The position numbers and the translations under genes are program-made. Positions 9,319 through 17,996 of a DNA stretch of 64,000 nucleotides are shown here, piece after piece. The notes under the pieces are model-generated. The model was not told the DNA's origin, ran no database searches, and saw only the letters and a program-made list of their open reading frames with translations. The first letter of the stretch is position 1, and each line of letters starts with the position of its first letter. Source of the stretch: Rhodobacter sp. Har01 (GTDB lineage Bacteria > Pseudomonadota > Alphaproteobacteria > Rhodobacterales > Rhodobacteraceae); the NCBI RefSeq assembly GCF_020564565.1, contig NZ_JAJCTD010000006.1:62001-126000 (forward strand), written 5' to 3'.

Positions 9319-10821
9319 TCATTGCAGCTGCTGGCCGTTGACGAACAGGTGCTTGTCCTTGAACTCGACCTCGGACACCAGCTCGTCCGGCCCGGCGCCG
9401 GGCTTGGCGAACATCGCCAGACCCATGCGGACGCCCATCACCTCTTCTTCCGGGATCAGCCCCATCGACACGGCGGTGTCGATCAGCGCATTGATGCCCT
9501 TGAGGTTGGCGGTGATCTTGCCGGTCGGCGCCGGAAGGCCGCCGTAGGTCATCAGGTCGGAGTTGTCGAAGGTCAGCGCGCCGGTGGCCGCGATCTCGCC
9601 GCCCAAGGCCTTGAGCAGAAGCTGCGGCAGGTCGAGCGAGGCCAGCTCCAGCGGCGGTGCGGCCTGGTCCTGCACCGCCGGGTCCATGATGTCGGCGGTC
9701 CAGCGCCCCTTGCCCTTGAGATCAAGGATCAGCGTCGCCGGGTCGCGCTTGAGCTGGCTGCCCGGGTCGAACATGGCCCAGAGGCCGTCGGCCGCGGTCA
9801 GGTCGGCCAGCTTGAACAGCATGGTGAAATCCTGCGGCGTGTCTGTCATGGCGACCGGCAACATGACGCCGAAGGCCAGCTCGCCAAAGGCGCTTGAAAC
9901 CTCGGGCAGCGGCATGTCGGGGCCGGTGACGGTGCCGTCAAAGCCGGTAATCGCAAAGCCGTAGTCGACCCGCGCGCTGTCGATGGCGACCTTGCTGGTC
10001 AACCCGCCAAGCGTGGCGTCGATGGTGGTGGTCTTGCCGCCTTCGACCACGTTGCCCTTGACGGTGACCGGGCCGATGTTCGAGGTGCTGTCGACCATGA
10101 AGCCGGCCTTCAGCGCCTGGGACATGTTGGCCATCATTTCCTGGCCGACGAAGGTGCCCTTGGTGGTGCCCGAGGTTTCACCCACGGTAATGGCGAAGGT
10201 GGCTTCGGTGTCGGTCGCGGGTTCCTTGGCGACCACGTCGATGGTGGTCGATGCGGCCTTGCCCGAGCTGTCGATGCCGGTGATGCCGGCGCCGGGGGTC
10301 ACGGCGTATTTGCCGGCAACGCCGGTCATTGCGGCCTTGATGGTCAGGTCGATCGCTTCGCCCGAGCTCTTCTTGAAGCCATCCGCCGTCAGCCCGTAGG
10401 TATCGGCCGAGAAGTCGTAGCTGGTCGCCTCGGCCGTGCCCGAGGCGATCATCCTGAGGCCGTCGGTGGGGGTGGTGACGTTGAAGGACGCCGGATCGTC
10501 GGACTCGCCGCCGGTCAGGGTGAAGGGATAGCTGGTCGGCAGCGTGATCTCGACCGTGCCGTCGCCCAGGTCGCGGAAGGTGATCTTGTCGAAGACGGTC
10601 GAGACGGTCGAGGCATCGTCGGAATTCGTCAGCGTCCAGGTCACGCCGGTCGCTTCCAGCGTGTCGCCGTTGCGGGTGGTGGCGCCGCCCGTCAGCGCGC
10701 CCGAGCCGGAGAGGACGGCCTGCCAGTTGGTCCAGACCTCTTCGGGGGTGACGGCCAGAGCGGCGGAGGACGAAAGCAGGAGGGCGAGCGCGGTCGAGCC
10801 GGAAAGCTGCCAGTGTTTCAT
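9319..10821 (-). CDS. DUF2125-type periplasmic protein
   Basis: A 500-residue exported protein. Residues 1-24 are a signal peptide (MKHWQLSG..., hydrophobic core, cleavage near ALA-V). The rest is a long beta-rich chain full of Thr/Asp/Gly with repeated strand patterns, resembling the DUF2125 family found mainly in Rhodobacteraceae. Function is unknown; a periplasmic or outer-membrane-associated role is inferred only from export. The start at 10821 has GAGG eight bases upstream; an in-frame ATG 11 codons earlier would put a non-signal stretch first. It is monocistronic, with its own terminator, and divergent from the enoyl-CoA hydratase-like gene. Confidence 0.8.
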   Translation of the reverse strand: MKHWQLSGSTALALLLSSSAALAVTPEEVWTNWQAVLSGSGALTGGATTRNGDTLEATGVTWTLTNSDDASTVSTVFDKITFRDLGDGTVEITLPTSYPFTLTGGESDDPASFNVTTPTDGLRMIASGTAEATSYDFSADTYGLTADGFKKSSGEAIDLTIKAAMTGVAGKYAVTPGAGITGIDSSGKAASTTIDVVAKEPATDTEATFAITVGETSGTTKGTFVGQEMMANMSQALKAGFMVDSTSNIGPVTVKGNVVEGGKTTTIDATLGGLTSKVAIDSARVDYGFAITGFDGTVTGPDMPLPEVSSAFGELAFGVMLPVAMTDTPQDFTMLFKLADLTAADGLWAMFDPGSQLKRDPATLILDLKGKGRWTADIMDPAVQDQAAPPLELASLDLPQLLLKALGGEIAATGALTFDNSDLMTYGGLPAPTGKITANLKGINALIDTAVSMGLIPEEEVMGVRMGLAMFAKPGAGPDELVSEVEFKDKHLFVNGQQLQ

Positions 10822-10949
10822 GACGAAAGCCTCATGGGTGAAATGTTGGCGCATGGTTTCCCGCGGAAGGGGCTGCGTCAAGGGGTTGCAGGCTGGTGGG
10901 GGACCGTGTGCCGCGCTATTGGGGCGCAAAGCGCGATGCGGAGGCGGGA

Positions 10950-11561
10950 ATGATCGAGGTGCGCGACGAGGATCGGCTGCGGGTGGTGCGGCTGGCGCGG
11001 CCGGACAAGGCAAATGCGCTGACGGGCGCGATGCTGGCGGCGGTGGCCGAGGCGGCGGAAGGGGCGGCAGCGGCGGGCGCGCAGGCGCTGGTGCTGACCG
11101 GCGAGGGTCGGGTGTTCTCGGCTGGGGCCGACCTTGAGGCGGCCCGCGCCGGGCTGGCGACCGATCCGGTGTGGGAACGCGCCTCGGGCGCGGTGGCGGC
11201 CTTCCCGGGGCTGACGGTGGCGGCGCTGAACGGCACGCTGGCGGGCGGCGCCTTCGGCATCGCGCTGGCCTGCGATTGCCGCATCGCGGTGCCGGGGGCG
11301 AATTTCTTCTATCCGGTGATGAAGCTGGGCTACCGGCCGCAGCCGTCGGACCCGGGGCGGCTGGCGGCCCTGGTGGGGAGTGCGCGCGCGAAGATGATCC
11401 TGATGGCGGGCGGCAAGATCGGCGCGGATGAGGCGCTGGCCTGGGGCCTGATCGACCGGATCGTGATGCCCGAGGGGCTGATGCAGGCCGCAAGGGACCT
11501 GTGTGCCGATGCGCTGGCAGCCACGGCGGCGCATGTCGCGGCGATCAAACGGATGATCTGA
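10950..11561 (+). CDS. Enoyl-CoA hydratase/isomerase family protein
   Basis: A short (203-residue) crotonase-fold protein. The oxyanion-hole strands are recognisable: FSAGADLEAAR near residue 55 and NGTLAGGAFGIALACD near 93. The usual catalytic Glu pair of true hydratases is not evident in the second block, so the reaction (hydratase, isomerase or other acyl-CoA chemistry) is open. It lacks the C-terminal extension of about 50 residues present in typical 257-residue members. GGAGG precedes the ATG at 10950; an earlier in-frame ATG at 10896 would add an unrelated tail. Confidence 0.75.
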   Translation: MIEVRDEDRLRVVRLARPDKANALTGAMLAAVAEAAEGAAAAGAQALVLTGEGRVFSAGADLEAARAGLATDPVWERASGAVAAFPGLTVAALNGTLAGGAFGIALACDCRIAVPGANFFYPVMKLGYRPQPSDPGRLAALVGSARAKMILMAGGKIGADEALAWGLIDRIVMPEGLMQAARDLCADALAATAAHVAAIKRMI

Positions 11562-11661
11562 GGCGCCCCTTCCGGAAAGGTGGGCGGTTCGGTCATCTTG
11601 TCTGCGGCCGCATTCCTTGGCACAGGAAGAAGCAGTTGGGCCAGACCGCAAGGAGCCAGGC

Positions 11662-12975
11662 ATGGGCGACGCGCCGGATTTCGCAGGCCGGGTGATGCAG
11701 TGGCTGGAGCAGGCCTGGGCGGTGGCGCTGGGCTGGCTGACCTCGCCGGCGGCCTGGTCTCAGTTCGCGCTGCTGGTCGTGGCCTTCTTGGCGGCCAAGC
11801 TTCTGGAACGGAAGATCGCGCCGGTGCTGCGCCGTCTTGGCACGCCGAAGGACGACGACGAGGGCCGGATCGCGCAACTGCGCCGGCTGGCGCTGCGGTT
11901 CCTGCCGCTGTTGCTGCCGCTGTTCGCCTATGGCCTGACCGCGGCGGGCGAGGGGGTCACCCGGGCCGCCTTTGACAGCGGAGAGGTGATCGCCTTCGGC
12001 AAGCGGGTGTTCCTGTTCATCGCCGCGCGCATCCTGGTGCGCGAGGTGCTGGCGGACGGGTTCCTGCGCATCTTGGGCCGCTATGTGCTGATCCCAGTGG
12101 CGGCGCTGTATGCGATGGGGGTGCTGGACGACATCACCGCCCGGCTGGATGCGACGCAGGTCAATCTGGGCAACATCCGGTTCTCGGTTCTGACGCTGAT
12201 TCGTGGCGCCATCGCCGGGTCGCTGCTGTTCTGGCTGGGCGCCTGGTCGAACCGGCAGTCGGCCGACTTCATCAAGGCCCAGCCGGCGCTGCGCCCGGCG
12301 ATGCGGGAACTGGCGATGAAGGCGGCCGAGGTGGCGATCTTCGGCGCCGCCTTCCTGCTGCTGATGAGCATCATGGGCATCGACCTGACCGCGGTGGCGG
12401 TGCTGGGCGGCGCGCTGGGCGTGGGCATCGGCCTCGGCCTGCAGCAGATCGCGGCGAATTTCGTTTCCGGCATCATCCTTCTGGTCGAGGGCCAGACCAC
12501 GGTGGGCGACTACGTCGAACTGGACGGCGGCGAGAAGGGCACCATCGTGAAGATGACCGCCCGCGCCTGCGTTCTGGAGACCTTCGACGGCAAGTGGATC
12601 GTGGTGCCGAACGAGCATTTCGTCACCACGCGGGTGGTGAATTACTCCGACCAGGGCAGCGCCAACCGCTACGAGGCGGCGTTCTCGGTCAGCTATGAGA
12701 CCGACATCAACCTTGTGCCCGAGATCATCGAGCGCGCGGTGGCGGCACTGCCCTTTGTGCTGAAGGCCCCCGACGGGCCGGACTGCGAGTTGAAGGGGTT
12801 CGGCGAGTCGAGCGTGGATTTCGCGGTGGAATACTGGGTGAACGGCATCGACGACGGCAAGAACAAGTACGGCAGCCCGGTGCTGTTCGCGATCTGGAAC
12901 GCGCTCAAGGAAGCGGGGATCGAGATGCCCTATCCGCACCGGGTGGTCGAGTTGAGGGGGGGAACCGGTGTCTGA
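11662..12975 (+). CDS. MscS-family mechanosensitive ion channel
   Basis: A 437-residue small-conductance mechanosensitive channel relative. It has about four to five transmembrane segments; the pore helix region is LLMSIMGIDLTAVAVLGGALGVGIGLGLQQIAANFVSG split over residues 230-268, followed by the MscS beta domain (GDYVELDGGEKGTIVKM) and the C-terminal alpha/beta domain (VSYETDI). It would open under membrane tension to relieve hypo-osmotic stress. AGGAG lies six bases before the ATG at 11662; an upstream ATG at 11617 would add a polar tail without a ribosome-binding site. It overlaps the flavoprotein gene by 8 bp. Confidence 0.9.
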   Translation: MGDAPDFAGRVMQWLEQAWAVALGWLTSPAAWSQFALLVVAFLAAKLLERKIAPVLRRLGTPKDDDEGRIAQLRRLALRFLPLLLPLFAYGLTAAGEGVTRAAFDSGEVIAFGKRVFLFIAARILVREVLADGFLRILGRYVLIPVAALYAMGVLDDITARLDATQVNLGNIRFSVLTLIRGAIAGSLLFWLGAWSNRQSADFIKAQPALRPAMRELAMKAAEVAIFGAAFLLLMSIMGIDLTAVAVLGGALGVGIGLGLQQIAANFVSGIILLVEGQTTVGDYVELDGGEKGTIVKMTARACVLETFDGKWIVVPNEHFVTTRVVNYSDQGSANRYEAAFSVSYETDINLVPEIIERAVAALPFVLKAPDGPDCELKGFGESSVDFAVEYWVNGIDDGKNKYGSPVLFAIWNALKEAGIEMPYPHRVVELRGGTGV

Positions 12976-14113
12976 CGCCCTGGTCATCGGCGCCGGGCCG
13001 GCCGGGCTGATGGCGGCCGAGGAGCTGTCGCGGGCCGGCCGCAGGGTGGTGGTGGCCGAGGCCAAGGCCTCGCCCGCGCGCAAGTTCCTGATGGCGGGGA
13101 AATCCGGGCTGAACGTGACCCGCGACGAGGCGCTGGAGGGTTTCATCGCCCGCTATGATGCGGGCTGGCTGGCGCCGATGCTGGCCGAATTCGGGCCTGT
13201 CGAGGTGCGCGACTGGTGCCGCGGGCTGGGGCAGGAGGTGTTCACAGGGTCCTCGGGGCGGGTGTTTCCGAAGGCGATGAAGGCCTCGCCCCTGCTGCGG
13301 GGCTGGCTGCGGCGGCTGGACGGGGCGGGGGTGGAATTCCGCATGCGCTGGCGTTGGGCGGGGTTTGCCGGCGAAGGCTGGCGGTTCGAGACGCCGGAGG
13401 GCGAGCGGGTGCTGACGCCGCGCGTGGTGGTGCTGGCGCTGGGCGGGGCCAGCTGGTCCCGGCTGGGGTCGGACGGGGCCTGGGTGCCCTGGCTGCGTGA
13501 GCGGGGCGTGGAGATCGCGCCGTGGAAGCCGGCGAACATGGGGCTCAAGGTGATCTGGTCGCCGCAGATGGCGCGGCACTTCGGGGCGGCGGTCAAGGGG
13601 GCCTGCCTGCGGGCCGGCGAGGTGACGTCACGCGGCGAATTCGTGGTCTCGGCGAAGGGGCTGGAGGGCGGTGGCATCTATGCCGTCAGCCGCGCGGTGC
13701 GCGAAGGGGCGGCGCTGGAGCTGGACCTGATGCCGGACGTGCCCGAGGCCGAGGTGGCGGCGCGGCTGGCCCGGATGAAGCCCGGCGAAAGTGCCACGAA
13801 CCGGCTGCGCAAGCTGGGGCTGTCGCCGGTGGCTTCGGCGCTGGTGATGGAATGGGGGCGCGGGCAGCCGCTGGCGGTGGTGAAACACCTGCCCGTCCGC
13901 CACGCCGGTCCGCGGTCGCTGGACGAGGCGATTTCGGTCGCGGGCGGGATCACCCGCGCCAGCCTGACCGAGGGGCTGGAACTGCGCGCCCTGCCGGGGG
14001 TCTTCGCCTGCGGCGAGATGCTGGACTGGGAGGCGCCGACGGGGGGGTATCTTTTGACCGCCAGTTGGGCCACCGGGCGCTGGGCGGGGCGGGCGGCGGC
14101 GCGGGTCGGATAG
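12968..14113 (+). CDS. HI0933/BaiN-like FAD-dependent oxidoreductase (TIGR03862 type)
   Basis: A 381-residue flavoprotein. The dinucleotide-binding GAGPAGLMAAEEL is at residues 8-20, followed by the family-specific GKSGLNVT motif near 44 and SSGRVFPK near 88. The C-terminal FAD contact reads GEMLDWEAPTGGYLL. This matches the HI0933/YhiN family, whose physiological substrate is unknown. The start is GTG inside the end of the mscS-like gene (8-bp overlap), so the pair is translationally coupled. Confidence 0.85.
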   Translation: MSDALVIGAGPAGLMAAEELSRAGRRVVVAEAKASPARKFLMAGKSGLNVTRDEALEGFIARYDAGWLAPMLAEFGPVEVRDWCRGLGQEVFTGSSGRVFPKAMKASPLLRGWLRRLDGAGVEFRMRWRWAGFAGEGWRFETPEGERVLTPRVVVLALGGASWSRLGSDGAWVPWLRERGVEIAPWKPANMGLKVIWSPQMARHFGAAVKGACLRAGEVTSRGEFVVSAKGLEGGGIYAVSRAVREGAALELDLMPDVPEAEVAARLARMKPGESATNRLRKLGLSPVASALVMEWGRGQPLAVVKHLPVRHAGPRSLDEAISVAGGITRASLTEGLELRALPGVFACGEMLDWEAPTGGYLLTASWATGRWAGRAAARVG

Positions 14114-14117
14114 CGCG

Positions 14118-14138
14118 GCGGGGGTTTTGCACCCCCGC
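14118..14138. terminator. Convergent hairpin terminator between the flavoprotein gene and pheS
   Basis: Perfect 8-bp arms GCGGGGGT/ACCCCCGC with a 5-nt TTTGC loop lie directly after the flavoprotein stop. The stem is followed by a second CCCCCGC and by AGGATATTTAGGGACAGATG, a tail I recognise as common after GC-rich hairpins in Rhodobacteraceae genomes. It serves both converging genes. Confidence 0.7.
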
Positions 14139-14179
14139 ACCCCCGCAGGATATTTAGGGACAGATGAAAGCAGGGCCCA

Positions 14180-15259
14180 TCAACGGCTGAGGCCGCCGGG
14201 CAGGTCGGGCATGTCGAGCGCGCTGAAGCCGTAGTGGCGGAGCCAGCGCAGGTCGGATTCGAAGAAGGCGCGGAGGTCGGGGATGCCGTATTTCAGCATC
14301 GCGATGCGGTCGATGCCCATGCCGAAGGCGAAGCCCTGCCACTGGGTCGGGTCCACGCCGGCGGCCGCCAGGACCTTGGGGTGGACCATGCCGGAGCCGA
14401 GGATCTCCATCCACTTGTCGCCCTCGCCGATGCGGAGCTGGCCGCCGACGTTGGAATAGCGGATGTCGACCTCGGCTGAGGGTTCGGTGAAGGGGAAGTG
14501 GCTGGCGCGGAAGCGGAGTTCGACGCGGTCGACCTCGAAGAAGGCGCGGCAGAATTCTTCCAGCGTCCACTTGAGGTTGGCCATGCTGATGTCGCGGTCG
14601 ATGGCCAGGCCTTCGACCTGGTGGAACATCGGCGTGTGGGTCTGGTCCATGTCCATCCGGTAGACGCGGCCGGGGGCGATGACGCGGATCGGCGCGCCCT
14701 GGGCCTGCAGGGCGCGGATCTGCACCGGGCTGGTGTGGGTGCGCAGCACGTGGGGCGGGCGGTTGTCGCCCGTCGCACGGGCCATGAAGAAGGTGTCGTG
14801 CTCTTGCCGGGCGGGATGCTCGGGCGGGATGTTCAGGGCGTCGAAGTTGAACCAGTCGGATTCGACCTGCGGCCCTTCGGCGACCGAAAAGCCCATGTCG
14901 GCGAAGATCGCGGTCAACTCGTCCATCACCTGGCTGACCGGGTGGATGGTGCCGACGCGGCGGGGGCGGCCGGGAAGGGTGACGTCGAGCCATTCGGCCC
15001 GCAGGCGTTCGTCAAGGGCGGCGTCGCCGAGGGCGGATTTCTTCGCGCGCAGCGCGGCGTCGATCTCGTCCTTCAGGGCGTTGAGGCTGGCGCCGGCGGC
15101 CTTGCGGACGTCTGGGTCCATGCGGCCCAGGGTGGCCATCAGGGCGCTGATCTCGCCCTTCTTGCCCAGGGCAGCGACGCGCACCTCTTCCAGCGCCGCC
15201 TCGTCGGCGGCGCCGGCAACGGCCCCGATGTATTTGCCACGGATTTCAGTCAGGTCCAT
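14180..15259 (-). CDS. pheS: Phenylalanine--tRNA ligase alpha subunit
   Basis: A 359-residue class II aminoacyl-tRNA synthetase subunit that activates Phe and, as an alpha2beta2 tetramer with PheT, charges tRNA-Phe. The N-terminal coiled coil (residues 1-90) is followed by the catalytic core: motif 2 around [12 protein letters not shown]...GRVYRMD, the [10 protein letters not shown] strand, and motif 3 [18 protein letters not shown]. Length and motifs are normal. No pheT follows: the downstream gene is convergent. In many bacteria pheS directly follows rplT; here dps and a glyoxalase/TetR pair lie between. Confidence 0.95.
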   Translation of the reverse strand: MDLTEIRGKYIGAVAGAADEAALEEVRVAALGKKGEISALMATLGRMDPDVRKAAGASLNALKDEIDAALRAKKSALGDAALDERLRAEWLDVTLPGRPRRVGTIHPVSQVMDELTAIFADMGFSVAEGPQVESDWFNFDALNIPPEHPARQEHDTFFMARATGDNRPPHVLRTHTSPVQIRALQAQGAPIRVIAPGRVYRMDMDQTHTPMFHQVEGLAIDRDISMANLKWTLEEFCRAFFEVDRVELRFRASHFPFTEPSAEVDIRYSNVGGQLRIGEGDKWMEILGSGMVHPKVLAAAGVDPTQWQGFAFGMGIDRIAMLKYGIPDLRAFFESDLRWLRHYGFSALDMPDLPGGLSR

Positions 15260-15316
15260 CGCGCAAAGCCCCTTGGTCTGGCCGCGACGGGGTTAGCGGG
15301 AGACAGGCCGCGATGC

Positions 15317-15364
15317 AAGGGCCGGGGCAAGGTCTGGGGCAAGGGCCGGGGCAAGGTCTGGGGC
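15317..15364. repeat. 24-bp tandem duplication between dps and pheS
   Basis: Two adjacent, nearly identical 24-bp units (AAGGGCCGGGGCAAGGTCTG plus GGGC) occupy 15317-15340 and 15341-15364, ending just inside the dps stop region. They lie in the 107-bp gap upstream of pheS. The unit itself contains the sub-repeat GGGGCAAGG/TC, suggesting slippage. Confidence 0.85.
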
Positions 15365-15366
15365 GG

Positions 15367-15849
15367 TCAGCGCAGGTGCGCCTCAAGGAAGTAAAGCTGC
15401 TTGTCGAGGTCGGCCGAGACCCCGGTCAGCAGGTCGGCGGTGACCATGTCGTTTTCCTCTTCCGCCGTCTCGATGCCGTCGCGGGCGGCGTTCGAGACCT
15501 GGGCCAGGGCTTCGGCAAGCGCCTTGACCACGGCCATGCCGTCACGGGTGGCTTCGGGAAACTCTTTCAGGCGGGTCGCGCCGGCGGCATCGGAGAGGCG
15601 GCCACGGACAAAGCCGCCCAGGGCGGCGGTGCGCTCGGCCAGGGCGTCGATGTGGGTGATCAGCACGGCGTGCAAGCTGTCGAAATGCGTGTGCAGGGCG
15701 ATGAAATGCGGGCCGGTGACGTTCCAGTGCGCGTGCTTGGTGCGCGCGGCCATGTCGGCCAGATCGGCGACAAGAGCGTTCAGCAGCACTTCGACGCGCT
15801 GGCGGTTGGGGCGGCCGATGTCGATGCGGGTGGCGGTCTGGGCGGGCAT
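15367..15849 (-). CDS. dps: Dps family DNA-protecting ferritin-like protein
   Basis: A 160-residue Dps protein. The dodecamer oxidises and stores iron and shields DNA in starvation or oxidative stress. The inter-subunit ferroxidase ligands are visible in KHAHWNVTGPHFIALHTHFD (His, His, Asp) and the following E of DALAERTAALGG. Length fits the family, with a short N-terminal tail of about 12 residues. It is flanked by pheS downstream and the glyoxalase gene upstream on the same strand. Confidence 0.92.
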   Translation of the reverse strand: MPAQTATRIDIGRPNRQRVEVLLNALVADLADMAARTKHAHWNVTGPHFIALHTHFDSLHAVLITHIDALAERTAALGGFVRGRLSDAAGATRLKEFPEATRDGMAVVKALAEALAQVSNAARDGIETAEEENDMVTADLLTGVSADLDKQLYFLEAHLR

Positions 15850-15909
15850 CGCGAGCTCCTTGCTATGTGCGCAGACACAACGGCGGGGGTGCCATCCGGT
15901 TCCACGCCG

Positions 15910-16338
15910 TCATGCGGGCCGGGCCTCTGGGGCATATTGCGCGGCAAAGGCGGCGTCGGCGGGGATCGGGCGGATGATGTCGATCAGCACGCCGTCGGGG
16001 CCTTGCAGGATGAAATGGCGCTGGCCAAAGGGCTCGTCTCGCAAGGGCAACAGGATGGGCAGGCCGGCGGTGCGCAGGCGGTGCCATTCGGCATCGACAT
16101 CCTCGACCTCGAAGTTCAGCAGAACGCCGGTGGCGGTGGCCGAACGGGCGGCGGCGGGAATGGTCGGGTGCCCTGCGGCCAGAATGGCCAGGTTCACTGC
16201 GGGGTCATGGGCCGATTGCAGGTGGACGTACCAGTCGGCCGTGAACAGGCGGACAAAGCCGAAGTGGGTGGTGAAGAGGGCGGCTGCGGCGGCGACGTCG
16301 GCGCTGGACAGCACGGGATAGACGCTGGTGGTCTGCAT
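15910..16338 (-). CDS. Glyoxalase/bleomycin-resistance/dioxygenase (VOC) family protein
   Basis: A 142-residue single vicinal-oxygen-chelate domain. The first beta-alpha-beta-beta-beta module ([17 protein letters not shown]...HFGF) and the second ([15 protein letters not shown]...[17 protein letters not shown]) are clear. Such proteins sequester or modify small electrophiles or act as antibiotic-binding proteins; the substrate is unknown. The ATG at 16338 is preceded by a G-rich ribosome-binding site. It is divergent from a TetR gene, and the shared gap carries two matching operators, so it is very probably the target of that repressor. Confidence 0.82.
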   Translation of the reverse strand: MQTTSVYPVLSSADVAAAAALFTTHFGFVRLFTADWYVHLQSAHDPAVNLAILAAGHPTIPAAARSATATGVLLNFEVEDVDAEWHRLRTAGLPILLPLRDEPFGQRHFILQGPDGVLIDIIRPIPADAAFAAQYAPEARPA

Positions 16339-16362
16339 GGCTTTCCCTTTCCCTCGGATTCG

Positions 16363-16404
16363 CATACACTATGCATGTAAATAACATACAGGGTGCATGT
16401 ATGC
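16363..16404. promoter_or_regulatory. Tandem TetR operators between the glyoxalase and tetR genes
   Basis: Two copies of CATACA-N3-TGCATGTA lie 22 bp apart (16363-16379 and 16385-16401), that is, about two helical turns. Each is also a dyad: the second reads CATACA-N7-TGTATG perfectly and includes the tetR start codon, while the first has CATACA-N7-TGTAAA. The spacing and symmetry suggest cooperative binding by two TetR dimers with autoregulation and control of the glyoxalase gene. Confidence 0.7.
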
Positions 16405-16976
16405 AACAAGCGACGCGGGTGCCGAACAAGGATCGGTCAGACCGGATGCGCGCTTTGCTGCTGGCGACCGGGCGACAGTTGTTCACCGCAAAGGGCTATG
16501 CCGCGACAGGCACGCCCGAAATCGTGGCGGCGGCCGGGGTCACGCGCGGGGCGCTGTATCACCACTTCGCCGACAAGGCGGCGCTGTTCGAGGCGGTGAT
16601 CCGGGCCGAGGCGCAGGCGGTGGCCCAGGCCATCGAGGCCGCAGAAGACCAGGGCGCCGATCCGGTCGAGGCGCTGGTTGCGGGCGGGCGGGCGTTCCTG
16701 GCGGCGATGGCCTGGCCGGGGCGGGCGCGGCTGCTGCTGGTCGAGGCGCCGGCGGTGCTGGGGCCGGTGCGGCTGGCCGCGATCGACGCCGAAGCCGGCG
16801 GGCGCACGCTGGTTCAGGGGCTGCGGGCGGCGGGGCTGAACGGGCCGGTGGATGAAACGGCGCAGCTTCTGTCGGCGGCGCATGACCGGGCGGCGCTGGC
16901 AATTGCAGCAGGCGCGGACCCCGGGCCCTGGGCCAAGGCGCTGGAGCGGCTGGTGCGCCGCTGCGTCGCGCAATGA
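16401..16976 (+). CDS. TetR-family transcriptional repressor
   Basis: A 191-residue repressor. The N-terminal helix-turn-helix is typical (TGTPEIVAAAGVTRGALYHHF near residues 36-56) and the C-terminal domain resembles TetR_C for small aromatic or electrophilic ligands, but the ligand is not identifiable. The ATG at 16401 lies within the second operator; an ATG at 16371 would start inside the first operator and is less likely. It is divergent from the glyoxalase gene and followed by the rplT terminator. Confidence 0.85.
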   Translation: MQQATRVPNKDRSDRMRALLLATGRQLFTAKGYAATGTPEIVAAAGVTRGALYHHFADKAALFEAVIRAEAQAVAQAIEAAEDQGADPVEALVAGGRAFLAAMAWPGRARLLLVEAPAVLGPVRLAAIDAEAGGRTLVQGLRAAGLNGPVDETAQLLSAAHDRAALAIAAGADPGPWAKALERLVRRCVAQ

Positions 16977-17003
16977 AAAACCCCGCCCAAGGGGGGCGGG
17001 GTC
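16977..17003 (-). terminator. Rho-independent terminator of rpmI-rplT
   Basis: Stem CCCCGCCC/GGGCGGGG (16981-16988 and 16994-17001). On the minus strand it ends in TTTTT, the classic intrinsic terminator, 27 bases after the rplT stop. The same stem lies immediately after the tetR stop and may also end that transcript, though without a T-run on the plus strand. Confidence 0.85.
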
Positions 17004-17028
17004 TTCCGAAAGCGGTGGCCTGAACGGA

Positions 17029-17394
17029 TCAGGCGGCCAGGGCGGCGCGGGCCTTGTCGGCGATCACGTTGAAGGCCTCGGGCTCATGCACGGCCAGATC
17101 GGCCAGGACCTTGCGGTCAACCTCGATCCCGGCCTTGGACAGGCCGTCGATCAGACGCGAGTAGGTGAAGGCCGGGTCGAACAGACGGACGGCGGCGTTG
17201 ATCCGCTGGATCCAGAGCGCGCGGAAGTTGCGCTTCTTCACCTTGCGGTCGCGGGTCGCGTACTGGTTGGCCTTGTCGACCGCCTGGGTGGCGGTGCGGA
17301 AGTTCGTGGACCGGGCGGCGTAATAGCCTGCGGCCTGCTTGATCACCTTGCGGTGACGGGCATGGGTGACCTTGCCGGATTTGACGCGGGACAT
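17029..17394 (-). CDS. rplT: 50S ribosomal protein L20
   Basis: A 121-residue L20, the early assembly protein of the large ribosomal subunit. The basic N-terminal extension ([19 protein letters not shown]) that threads into 23S rRNA and the globular [22 protein letters not shown] block are both present. Length is slightly above the usual 118. It follows rpmI by 12 bp; infC is not adjacent, as is usual in alphaproteobacteria. Confidence 0.97.
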   Translation of the reverse strand: MSRVKSGKVTHARHRKVIKQAAGYYAARSTNFRTATQAVDKANQYATRDRKVKKRNFRALWIQRINAAVRLFDPAFTYSRLIDGLSKAGIEVDRKVLADLAVHEPEAFNVIADKARAALAA

Positions 17395-17406
17395 GTTTCG
17401 CTCTCC

Positions 17407-17607
17407 TTACCGGTTGTAGGGCATGTACTTCTTGACGATGCTTTCGTCGCTGTCGCTGAGGATCATGGTCCCCGTCGACTGGCGCGTGAACTTCGTCGTA
17501 CGCTTGATCATGCCGTGGCGCTTGCCGGCCACACCGGCCTTTACCCGCCCGCTGGCGGTAAAGGAGAACCGCTTTTTCGCAGCGGATTTCGTCTTCATCT
17601 TGGGCAT
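17407..17607 (-). CDS. rpmI: 50S ribosomal protein L35
   Basis: A 66-residue L35 with the standard [14 protein letters not shown] start and the K/R-rich body. The open frame continues upstream, but the family start at 17607 is unambiguous. First gene of the rpmI-rplT operon; the 130 bp upstream should hold the ribosomal promoter. Confidence 0.97.
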   Translation of the reverse strand: MPKMKTKSAAKKRFSFTASGRVKAGVAGKRHGMIKRTTKFTRQSTGTMILSDSDESIVKKYMPYNR

Positions 17608-17737
17608 TTCCAACTCCAGTTGCTTCGCGCGCGACTCGGCATGCCACATCCGCCGGCCGCGCGGTTCTTTCCGAAGCCGCCCCTATAGGCGGCAAGCCGG
17701 CAGGGCGCAAGAGGCAATCGGGGGGCAATCGCGGGGG

Positions 17738-17962
17738 TCAGTTCACGTAGCGACCGATTACCGACATCATGGCCGTGGGAATGTCGGCGAAGGTATAGCC
17801 GCCGGGCTTATGCGTCAGCGCCGCGACGATCAGCCCGCCGCCGGCGATCAGCAGGATCGACCCCACCCGGGGCGCCCGACCCTCGGTCCAGGCCGACAGC
17901 AGCGAGGGAATCGTCAACACCACCAGCAGGATGCCGATGGTCAGGAGCAGGTCGGTATCCAT
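17738..17962 (-). CDS. Small two-helix membrane protein of unknown function
   Basis: A 74-residue protein with two hydrophobic segments (LLLTIGILLVVLTIPSLLS and VGSILLIAGGGLIVAALTH) joined by a short polar loop, and a C-terminal tail (FADIPTAMMSVIGRYVN). I recognise it as a conserved Rhodobacteraceae hypothetical but know no function. Two adjacent ATGs exist; the second at 17962 has GAGG at a better distance. It lies between pykA and rpmI on the same strand. Confidence 0.7.
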   Translation of the reverse strand: MDTDLLLTIGILLVVLTIPSLLSAWTEGRAPRVGSILLIAGGGLIVAALTHKPGGYTFADIPTAMMSVIGRYVN

Positions 17963-17996
17963 CATGCCTCGCTGAGTGCCGATGCTGCACGTAAGC

